NCBI GenBank assembly: GCA_021784255.1
Contig: JAJXSZ010000168.1
Span: forward strand, 1 to 6,940
Origin: Pseudomonadota bacterium
GTDB taxonomy: Bacteria; Pseudomonadota; Alphaproteobacteria; Acetobacterales; Acetobacteraceae
Direction: 5' to 3'
DNA length: 6,940 nucleotides
Shown: piece by piece, positions 1 through 5,224 of the stretch
How positions within the stretch are numbered: position 1 is the first letter of the stretch
Layout of the letters: each line of letters begins with the position of its first letter
The notes under the pieces: generated by a model
The model's database searches: none
Told to the model about the DNA's origin: nothing
The model's input: only the letters and a program-made list of their open reading frames with translations
Program-made: the position numbers and the translations under genes

Positions 1-26
1 GGCACGGGCAGAGGGGGCAGCAGGCA

Positions 27-1184
27 ATGGGTCTGTTCGACGGTGCCGATCTGATCGTCGTCGGCGCCGGGTTCTTCGGCGCGACGGTGGCGCAGCAGGC
101 GGCGGCGGAGGGGTTTCGCGTCGCCGTGGTGGACCGCCGCCGCCACCCCGGCGGCAACGCCTACACCTACACCGACGCCGCGACCGGGATCGAGGTCCAC
201 AAATACGGGCCGCATATCTTCCACACCAGCAACCAAGAGGTGGTCGCCTATCTGTCGCGGTTCACGAGCTGGGTCGCCTACGAGCACCGGGTCTGGACCA
301 CCGCCGGCGGGCGGGTCTTCCCGATGCCGATCAACCTGGCGACGATCTCGCTGTTCAACGGGCGGCTGATGTCGCCGGCCGCGGCGCGGGCGTGGGTTGC
401 GGCTGAAGCGCGGGAGTGGGGCGCGGCGGCGGCGGGCGGGGTCGTCGATCCCGCCAACCTCGAGGAGAAGGCGATCAGCCTGGTCGGGCGGCCGCTCTAC
501 GAGACGTTCATCCGCGGCTACACCGAGAAGCAGTGGCAGACCGACCCGCGCCTGCTGCCCGCCTCGATCATCACCCGGCTGCCGGTGCGCTACAATTTCG
601 ACAATCGTTACTTCAACGATACATTCCAGCGGATGCCCGAGCACGGCTACACCGCGATCTTCGAGCGGATGCTGGCGAGCCCCTCGATCGCGCTGCACCT
701 CGGGGTGGACTGGTTCGCGGTGCGCGAGGCGGCGGGCGATGTGCCGGTGGTCTATACCGGGCCGATCGACCGCTATTTCGGCGAGCGGCTGGGCCGGCTC
801 GGCTGGCGGACCATCGACTTCGCGCACGAGGTGCACGCGGGCGACTTCCAGGGTTGTGCGGTGATGAACTACGCCGATGCCGATGTGCCCTGGACGCGCA
901 TCGCCGAGTTCAAGCACTTCGCTCCGTGGCGCGGCGAGTTCGCTCAGACGATTATCGCGCGCGAGCACAGCCGTTTTGCAAATGCAACGGATGAGCCCTA
1001 CTACCCGATCGACCTCGCCGCCGACCGGGCGCGCTACGACGCCTATCGGGCGCTGGCGCAAGCGGAGCGGCGCGTCGTCTTCGGCGGCCGGCTCGGCACC
1101 TACCGCTACCTCGACATGCACCAGGCGATCGCGGCGGCGCTGCGCGCCTGGCCGCGCGAGGTCAGGCCGCTGCTGGCGCGCTGA
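27..1184 (+). CDS. glf: UDP-galactopyranose mutase
   Basis: This flavoenzyme interconverts UDP-galactopyranose and UDP-galactofuranose in the cytoplasm, supplying galactofuranose for surface polysaccharide. The 385-residue protein has the usual family length. Visible features are the FAD-binding Rossmann loop GAGFFGATVA (13-22), a PGGNAY segment (41-46), the substrate-region motif GYTEKQWQTDP (164-174), RYFNDTFQ (194-201) with the following MPEHGYTAIFERM, YTGPIDRYF (243-251), and the C-terminal GGRLGTYRYLDMHQ stretch (353-366), which matches the flavin-contacting end of Glf proteins. The ATG at 27 is preceded by a purine-rich GAGGGGG at 11-17, and the Rossmann strand begins just after it, so the start is well placed. 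The last 23 bp overlap the end of the convergent dehydrogenase gene. Whatever precedes it lies outside the window. No glycosyltransferase or polysaccharide-export gene is seen nearby, so the destination of the galactofuranose is unknown. Confidence 0.96.
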   Translation: MGLFDGADLIVVGAGFFGATVAQQAAAEGFRVAVVDRRRHPGGNAYTYTDAATGIEVHKYGPHIFHTSNQEVVAYLSRFTSWVAYEHRVWTTAGGRVFPMPINLATISLFNGRLMSPAAARAWVAAEAREWGAAAAGGVVDPANLEEKAISLVGRPLYETFIRGYTEKQWQTDPRLLPASIITRLPVRYNFDNRYFNDTFQRMPEHGYTAIFERMLASPSIALHLGVDWFAVREAAGDVPVVYTGPIDRYFGERLGRLGWRTIDFAHEVHAGDFQGCAVMNYADADVPWTRIAEFKHFAPWRGEFAQTIIAREHSRFANATDEPYYPIDLAADRARYDAYRALAQAERRVVFGGRLGTYRYLDMHQAIAAALRAWPREVRPLLAR

Positions 1185-2223
1185 GCCGGCGCACCAGCGC
1201 CGCGCCGACCTCCCGCGTGCCCTTGCCGCCGCCGACGTCGCGGGTCTTTTCGCCGGCCGCGAGGCAGGCGGCGACGGCCTGCTCGATCGCCTTCGCGGCC
1301 TCGCCGAACCTTGGCTCGCCGCGGCCGCGGCCGTGCCACTCGAGGAGCTGGGCGGCGGAGAGGACGAGGCTCATCGGGTTGGCGAGGTCGCGCCCGGCGA
1401 TGTCGGGCGCGCTGCCATGCGCTGCCTGGGCCATGGCGTGGCGCGCCCCGGCGTTGAGCGAGCCGCCCATGCCGAGGCTGCCCGACATCTCCGCCGTCAG
1501 GTCGGAGAGGATGTCGCCGAACATGTTGGTGGTGACGATGACGTCGAAGCGCGCCGGGTCGCGCACGAGATGGGCCATCATCGCATCGACGATGATCTCC
1601 TCGACCGCGACCTCGGGAAAATCCCGCGCGACGTCGCGGCAGGCGGCGAGGAACAGCCCGTCCGAGGTGGTGAGCACGTTGGCCTTGTGCACCAGGCTGA
1701 GGCGCCGGCGCGGGCGGCGCATCGCCAGCTCGAAGCCGGCGCGGGCGATGCGCGTGCTGCCCTCGCGGGTGATCTTGCGTATCGCAATCGCAACGTCCTC
1801 GGTGACCAGGATGTCGGCGTTGCCGTGCGCCATGTTGCGATCGGCGTAGAAGCCCTCGGTGTTTTCCCGCACGACGACGAGGTCCATCGCGCCGAGGCGT
1901 CCGGGCAGGCCGGGATAGGTGCGCGCGGGGCGGATATTGGCGAACAGGTCGAGCGCCTTGCGGAAGATGGCGCTGGGCCCCGGCTCGCCGGCATAGTCGA
2001 GCGTTGAGGTCGGGCCGAGCAGCAGCGCGTCGGCCGCGCGCACGAGCTCGACGAGTTCGGGGCGGACGGGCCGGCCGTAGCGGGCGATGGAGGCCTGGCC
2101 GGCGAGCTCGCGCGTCGTCGCGATGCCGAGCTGGAAGCGCTGCGAGGCCGCCTCCAGCACCGCCTCGGTCGCCGCCACGATTTCCGGCCCGATCCCGTCG
2201 CCGGGCAGCACCACCAGTCGCAT
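1162..2223 (-). CDS. NAD-dependent isocitrate/isopropylmalate-type dehydrogenase, substrate unknown
   Basis: This is a member of the beta-decarboxylating dehydrogenase family (isocitrate, 3-isopropylmalate, homoisocitrate, tartrate/D-malate), which oxidises a 2-hydroxyacid and releases CO2 using NAD(P) and a divalent metal. The 353 residues are full length. Visible motifs are LPGDGIGPEI (6-15), the substrate-arginine segment FANIRPAR (94-101), RENTEGFY (119-126) with the catalytic tyrosine at 126, HKAN with the catalytic lysine at 180, aspartates at 213, 237 and 241 (VDAM, FGDILSD) for metal binding, and the cofactor loop HGSAPDIAG (269-277). In the specificity helix, the two leucines that IPMDH uses for its isopropyl group align by hand with S84 and A85, so LeuB function is doubtful; an isocitrate-, tartrate- or malate-like substrate is possible. 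A GAGG lies 8 nt before the ATG. The gene is divergent from metY and overlaps the glf end. Confidence 0.9.
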   Translation of the reverse strand: MRLVVLPGDGIGPEIVAATEAVLEAASQRFQLGIATTRELAGQASIARYGRPVRPELVELVRAADALLLGPTSTLDYAGEPGPSAIFRKALDLFANIRPARTYPGLPGRLGAMDLVVVRENTEGFYADRNMAHGNADILVTEDVAIAIRKITREGSTRIARAGFELAMRRPRRRLSLVHKANVLTTSDGLFLAACRDVARDFPEVAVEEIIVDAMMAHLVRDPARFDVIVTTNMFGDILSDLTAEMSGSLGMGGSLNAGARHAMAQAAHGSAPDIAGRDLANPMSLVLSAAQLLEWHGRGRGEPRFGEAAKAIEQAVAACLAAGEKTRDVGGGKGTREVGAALVRRLSAPAAA

Positions 2224-2306
2224 CGTCGTTGCCTCGCGCTTGCGTCACCGGGAAGGATCGGCGACATCATGCGCCGCCGCAACGGCATTTTCCGGGAGGA
2301 TCAGCC
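2224..2306. promoter_or_regulatory. 83-bp divergent intergenic region (dehydrogenase / metY)
   Basis: This region must hold start signals for both flanking genes. On the minus strand a GAGG (complement of 2232-2235) precedes the dehydrogenase ATG by 8 nt. On the plus strand GGGAGGA (2294-2300) precedes the metY ATG by 6 nt and fixes that start. No convincing sigma-70 pair is seen. The best plus-strand guess is TTGCGT (2240-2245), 17 nt, then GACATC (2263-2268), which is poor. A transcript from upstream could fold: CCGGGAAG (2248-2255) pairs with TTTTCCGG (2288-2295) with two G-U pairs, enclosing CGGCG/CGCCG (2259-2263 / 2272-2276). The outer helix touches the first bases of the metY ribosome binding site. 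Confidence 0.45.
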
Positions 2307-3578
2307 ATGCACGACGAAACGCTTGCGCTTCATGCCGGCTGGCGCAGGGATTCCGCCACCACCTCCGTCGCCGTGCCGATCTACCAGACGACCTCCTACC
2401 AGTTCGACAGCAGCGAGCACGCGGCGGACCTGTTCGCGCTGAAGGCCCTCGGCAACATCTACACCCGCATCATGAACCCCACGACCGACGCGCTCGAGAA
2501 GCGCGTCGCGGCGCTGGAGGGCGGGGTCGCGGCGCTGGCGCTGGCCTCCGGCCAGTCGGCCTCCGCCTTCGCGGTGCAGAACCTCGCCCATGCCGGCGAC
2601 AACATCGTCGCCTCGACCGACCTCTATGGCGGGACCTGGAACCTGTTCGCCAACACGCTGAAGGACCAGGGCATCGAGGCGCGCTTCGTCGATCCCGCCG
2701 ATCCCGAGGCGTTCCGCCGCGCCACCGATGAGCGGACCCGCGCCTACTACGCCGAGACGCTGCCGAACCCGAAGCTGCGCGTCTTCCCGATCGCCGAGGT
2801 GGCCGCGATCGGCCGCCCGCTCGGCATCCCGCTGATCATGGACAACACCGCCTGCCCGCTGCTGGTCAAGCCGCTGCAGCACGGCGCGGCGGTGGTGATG
2901 CATTCGCTGACCAAGTATTTCGGCGGCCACGGCACCTCGATCGGCGGCATCGTCGTCGATGGCGGCAATTTCGACTGGGCGGCGCACGCGGCGCGCCAGC
3001 CGGCGCTGAACACGCCCGACCCCTCCTATCACGGCGCGGTGTGGACCGAGGCGGTGAAGCCGCTGGGGCCGATCGCCTATGTCCTGAAGATGCGGGTGAC
3101 GCTGCTGCGCGACCTCGGTGCGGCGATCTCGCCGTTCAACGCCTTCCTGATCCTGCAGGGCATCGAGACCGTGGCGCTGCGCATGAAGGCGCACAGCGAG
3201 AACGCGATGGCGGTGGTGAAGTATCTGCGTCACCGGCCGGAAGTCGCGAACGTGATCCATCCGTCGCTGACCTCGCCCGAGCGGGCGGCTGCGTACATGA
3301 AGGGCGGCATGGGCGGGCTCGTCGGCATGGAGCTGAAGGGCGGCGCGGCGGCGGGACGGAAATTCATCGATTCCCTGCAACTGCTCTACCACGTTGCCAA
3401 TATCGGCGATGCGCGCAGCCTGGCGATCCATCCCGCGAGCACGACGCATTCCCAGCTGTCGCAGTCCGAGCAGGCGGCGACCGGGGTCTCGCCCGGCTAT
3501 GTGCGGCTGTCGATCGGCATCGAGCACATCGACGACATCCTCGCCGATATCGGCCAGGCGCTCGACAAGACGCATTGA
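2307..3578 (+). CDS. metY: O-acetylhomoserine sulfhydrylase-like PLP enzyme (Cys/Met metabolism family)
   Basis: This is a fold-type I PLP enzyme that probably makes homocysteine from O-acetylhomoserine and sulfide in methionine biosynthesis. The 423 residues match the MetY/O-acetylhomoserine aminocarboxypropyltransferase length rather than the shorter cystathionine enzymes. Visible residues include YTRIMNPT (52-59), whose Tyr and Arg contact PLP phosphate across the dimer, SGQSA (81-85), DLYGGT (105-110) with the PLP-stacking Tyr107, the PLP-nitrogen Asp179 in MDNT, the Schiff-base Lys203 in SLTKYFGGHG (200-209), and Arg400 in VRLSIGIEH, the likely carboxylate binder. The frame is open upstream to 2004, but ATG 2307 has GGGAGGA six bases upstream and starts the conserved ETLALHAGW sequence, so I use it. 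Methionine gamma-lyase or O-succinylhomoserine sulfhydrylase are less likely alternatives. It appears monocistronic, with convergent genes after it. The metY symbol is a family-level assignment. Confidence 0.88.
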   Translation: MHDETLALHAGWRRDSATTSVAVPIYQTTSYQFDSSEHAADLFALKALGNIYTRIMNPTTDALEKRVAALEGGVAALALASGQSASAFAVQNLAHAGDNIVASTDLYGGTWNLFANTLKDQGIEARFVDPADPEAFRRATDERTRAYYAETLPNPKLRVFPIAEVAAIGRPLGIPLIMDNTACPLLVKPLQHGAAVVMHSLTKYFGGHGTSIGGIVVDGGNFDWAAHAARQPALNTPDPSYHGAVWTEAVKPLGPIAYVLKMRVTLLRDLGAAISPFNAFLILQGIETVALRMKAHSENAMAVVKYLRHRPEVANVIHPSLTSPERAAAYMKGGMGGLVGMELKGGAAAGRKFIDSLQLLYHVANIGDARSLAIHPASTTHSQLSQSEQAATGVSPGYVRLSIGIEHIDDILADIGQALDKTH

Positions 3579-3590
3579 GGCCCGGCCGCG

Positions 3591-3606
3591 CCTGCCGCCC
3601 GGCAGG
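3591..3606 (+). terminator. Small GC hairpin after metY, possible weak terminator
   Basis: CCTGCC (3591-3596), a GCCC loop, then GGCAGG (3601-3606) form a perfect 6-bp stem beginning 12 nt after the metY stop. No T-tract follows (the next bases are GCTTGCCC), so termination would be inefficient or Rho-assisted. The position supports the call; the missing T-tract weakens it. Confidence 0.35.
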
Positions 3607-3617
3607 GCTTGCCCAGT

Positions 3618-3641
3618 GGTTTGGGGGGCGGTTTGCGGGGT
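3618..3641. repeat. 12-bp G-rich tandem duplication
   Basis: GGTTTGGGGGGC (3618-3629) is followed at once by GGTTTGCGGGGT (3630-3641), matching at 10 of 12 positions. This is a two-copy tandem repeat in non-coding DNA, G-rich on the plus strand. It may be simple slippage. The G runs are too uneven for a confident quadruplex call. Confidence 0.6.
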
Positions 3642-3701
3642 GGTGCGCGAGGCGGCGGCGGGGTTGGCGCGGCATCGGCCCGGCGCGGTGCGCGGCATGG
3701 C

Positions 3702-3726
3702 GCATGCATCGCCCGCGGCATGCATG
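3702..3726. repeat. Pair of GCATGCAT octamers forming a possible stem
   Basis: GCATGCAT occurs at 3702-3709 and again at 3718-3725, starts 16 bp apart. Because ATGCAT is self-complementary, CATGCAT (3703-3709) can also pair with ATGCATG (3720-3726) as a 7-bp stem around a 10-nt GC loop. This could be a protein-binding repeat or chance. No neighbouring promoter points to a role. Confidence 0.4.
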
Positions 3727-3914
3727 TGGGGCAGGCGAGCAGCATCTGGGCTTCGGCGACGACCAGCCTGATCGCGCCGACGCCGCAGCTCGGCAATTTC
3801 GAGCCGGCGCCGACGATCCGCCCGCTCGGCGGGTCGTCGCCATTCGCGGCGCTGTCGGCCTCGGCGCAATCGGCGCTGCTGCAGGCGCAGGAGCACCGGC
3901 CCGGACCGGAATGA
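3720..3914 (+). CDS. Doubtful small hypothetical frame, 64 codons
   Basis: An ATG at 3720 opens a 64-residue frame ending ten bases before the stop of the convergent cupin gene. The frame is open further upstream to a TTG at 3609, but that part is Gly/Arg-rich low-complexity sequence. The downstream part, from about PQLGNFEPAP onward, has G or C in nearly all third positions and a plausible Ala/Ser/Leu-rich C-terminus (SPFAALSASAQSALLQAQE), which argues mildly for coding. Against it, no ribosome binding site precedes the ATG, no domain is recognisable, and a perfect 12-bp stem-loop sits inside it. It may be a gene remnant or non-coding DNA. I do not assign a function. Confidence 0.15.
   Translation: MHVGQASSIWASATTSLIAPTPQLGNFEPAPTIRPLGGSSPFAALSASAQSALLQAQEHRPGPE
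3811..3839. terminator. Strong 12-bp stem-loop in the convergent gap
   Basis: CGACGATCCGCC (3811-3822) pairs along its full length with GGCGGGTCGTCG (3828-3839), with one G-U wobble, around the 5-nt loop CGCTC. This is the longest hairpin I found in the window. It lies 86 bp beyond the end of the minus-strand operon and 232 bp beyond metY, so it could halt transcription in both directions. There is no T-run on either side, so a classic intrinsic terminator is not proven; it could instead be an RNA end-protecting structure. Confidence 0.45.
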
Positions 3915-3924
3915 TCGCGCGGCG

Positions 3925-4293
3925 TCAGCCGCGGCCGTAACGGTCCTCGAGGCGCTCGATGTCGTCCTCGCGCAGCTCCTCGCCGAGCTGCACCTCGATG
4001 AAGACGGCGGGCACGGCGCCGGGGTTCTCGACGCGGTGCACGACGCCGATGGCGTGCTGTGTGGTCGCGCCGGCGGCGAGATCGCTCACCCGCCCGTCCT
4101 GCGTGACGCGGGCGGTGCCGGCGGTGACGGTCCAGACCTCGGCGCGGTGGCGGTGGCGCTGCAGCGAGAGGATGCCGCCGGGGTTGACGGTGATGCGCTT
4201 GACGCACCAGCCGGGGCCGGCGTCGAGCACTTCCCAGCTTCCCCAGGGGCGCTCGTCCATCTGGCCGCGCGCGTAATCGTTGCGAACTCCCAT
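3925..4293 (-). CDS. Single-domain cupin, phosphomannose isomerase type II-like
   Basis: This 122-residue protein is one small cupin barrel resembling the C-terminal isomerase domain of type II mannose-6-phosphate isomerase, here free of the guanylyltransferase domain it is often fused to. Visible features are RPWGSWEVL near the N-terminus (15-23), cupin motif 1 LSLQRHRHRAEVW (42-54) with metal-ligand candidates His47, His49 and Glu52, and motif 2 with His86 and Asn90 in VVHRVENPG (84-92). The C-terminus is acidic and charged (GEELREDDIERLED). ATG 4293 lies 4 nt after the stop of the isomerase gene, whose last codons supply a GGGGTGA ribosome binding site, so translation is probably coupled. 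Substrate is unknown. Mannose-6-phosphate is the family precedent, but the iolG context suggests a keto-sugar or inosose. It is not IolB, which is about twice as long. Confidence 0.85.
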   Translation of the reverse strand: MGVRNDYARGQMDERPWGSWEVLDAGPGWCVKRITVNPGGILSLQRHRHRAEVWTVTAGTARVTQDGRVSDLAAGATTQHAIGVVHRVENPGAVPAVFIEVQLGEELREDDIERLEDRYGRG

Positions 4294-4297
4294 TGGT

Positions 4298-5224
4298 TCA
4301 CCCCATCGCCCGGCGCAGCAGCTCGACCGAGCGGCGCACGCCTTCCTCGGGCGTGCAGGAGACATCCTCGTGCTCGATCGCCAGCACGTCGTCGTAGCCG
4401 GCGGCGCGCAGGGCGGCGATGAAATCCCGCCACCAGGCGAGCGGATGGCCGTCGCCCAGCGTGACGTACGACCAGGCGCGATGCGCGTGATCGGCCATCG
4501 GCGTAGTGTCGATGTGCGAGGCCAGCGCCGCGTTGGCGGGGTCGATGCGGGTGTCCTTGGCGTGCACATGGTGGATGGCGGGGCCGAGCGCCCGCGCGGC
4601 CGCCGCGGGATCGGCGCCCATCCACATCAGGTGGCTGGGGTCGAGATTGGCGCCGACGCCCACGCCCACCGCCGCGCGCAGCCGCAGCATCGTCGGCACG
4701 TTGAAGACCGCCTGCTGGCCGTGCAGCTCGAGGGCCAGGCTGACGCCGTCGGCCTCGGCGCGGGCGGCGAGGTCGTGCCAGAGCGGCAGGATGCGCTCGC
4801 GCCACTGCCAGGCGAGCACCTGCGCGGTCTCGGGCGGCCAGGCGGTGGTGATCCAGTTGGCATTGGCATCGCCCGGCCCGCCGGGGCAGCCGGACATCAT
4901 CACCACGCGCCGGACGCCGAGCAGGGGAGCGAGGCGGATCGTCGCCTCGGCGACGCGCCGGTGCTCGGCGCCCGAGGGGCCGGGGTGCAGCGGGTTGCCC
5001 GAGCAGTTGAGCGCCACCAGCTCCAGGCCCCGACGCTCGATCGCGCCGAGCAGGGCGCGCCGCTCGGTGGCACTCGCGAGCATGGCGTCGAGGTCGAGAT
5101 GCGGGGCGCGCGACCAGGCACCGCAGCCGATCTCCAGCGCCTCGATGCCCATGGCGCGGCAGGCGTCGAGCATCGACTCGCGGTCGAGGTGGCCGAGCGA
5201 ATCGGTAACGAGGCCGATGCGCAT
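4298..5224 (-). CDS. Xylose isomerase-like TIM-barrel sugar isomerase/epimerase
   Basis: This 308-residue protein belongs to the AP-endonuclease-2 / xylose-isomerase-like TIM-barrel family, which isomerises, epimerises or dehydrates sugars and keto-inositols through a divalent metal. Probable ligands are Glu166 (ALELHG), Asp195 (NLDPSH), His221 (HVHAKD) and Glu284 (AIEHED), in the usual order and spacing for ketose 3-epimerases. Other marks are the CSGNPLHP loop (74-81) and the GCPGGPGDANANW stretch (112-124). The start ATG shares its A with the TGA stop of iolG (TGATG), and a GAGG sits about 10 nt upstream inside iolG, so coupling is likely. In this operon an inosose isomerase (IolI-like), an inosose dehydratase or a rare-inositol epimerase are all possible; the sequence does not look like typical IolE. 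The exact reaction cannot be read from sequence. The frame stays open well upstream of the start, but that part is antisense-type shadow of iolG. Confidence 0.88.
   Translation of the reverse strand: MRIGLVTDSLGHLDRESMLDACRAMGIEALEIGCGAWSRAPHLDLDAMLASATERRALLGAIERRGLELVALNCSGNPLHPGPSGAEHRRVAEATIRLAPLLGVRRVVMMSGCPGGPGDANANWITTAWPPETAQVLAWQWRERILPLWHDLAARAEADGVSLALELHGQQAVFNVPTMLRLRAAVGVGVGANLDPSHLMWMGADPAAAARALGPAIHHVHAKDTRIDPANAALASHIDTTPMADHAHRAWSYVTLGDGHPLAWWRDFIAALRAAGYDDVLAIEHEDVSCTPEEGVRRSVELLRRAMG

Larger units (their letters stand above)
3579..3924. other. Gene-poor convergent intergenic region
   Basis: About 346 bp lie between the ends of metY (+) and the cupin gene (-), long compared with the other junctions here. 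It contains a 6-bp hairpin directly after metY, a G-rich 12-bp tandem duplication, two GCATGCAT octamers, a 12-bp stem-loop, and a doubtful 64-codon frame. No ribosome binding site and no recognisable family were found. It may be a termination zone plus the remains of a lost gene. Frames open through it on both strands are expected from the high GC content. Confidence 0.6.

Noticed and set aside
877..2007. A 376-codon plus-strand frame spanning the glf end and the dehydrogenase.
   Set aside because: Crosses two well-supported genes in shadow frames and shows no conserved motif.
2004..2306. Upstream extension of the metY frame, giving 524 codons.
   Set aside because: The added residues are Arg/Ala/Pro-rich, overlap the dehydrogenase gene, and are followed by a good ribosome binding site and the conserved metY N-terminus at 2307.
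2224..2306. SAM-II or SAM/SAH riboswitch before metY.
   Set aside because: A CAACGGC...TTCC resemblance caught my eye, but the required pseudoknot pairing and conserved core were not found, so I only report a possible simple fold.
3618..3670. G-quadruplex in the G-rich gap.
   Set aside because: G runs are irregular and several are only two bases long; four clean runs of three or more with short loops are not present.
2301..3896. A 531-codon minus-strand frame opposite metY.
   Set aside because: Arg-rich shadow typical of high-GC DNA, no family resemblance, and metY on the other strand is unmistakable.
3925..5224. A cupin-isomerase fusion.
   Set aside because: A TGA stop at 4298-4300 separates them and the cupin has its own start and ribosome binding site in a different frame.
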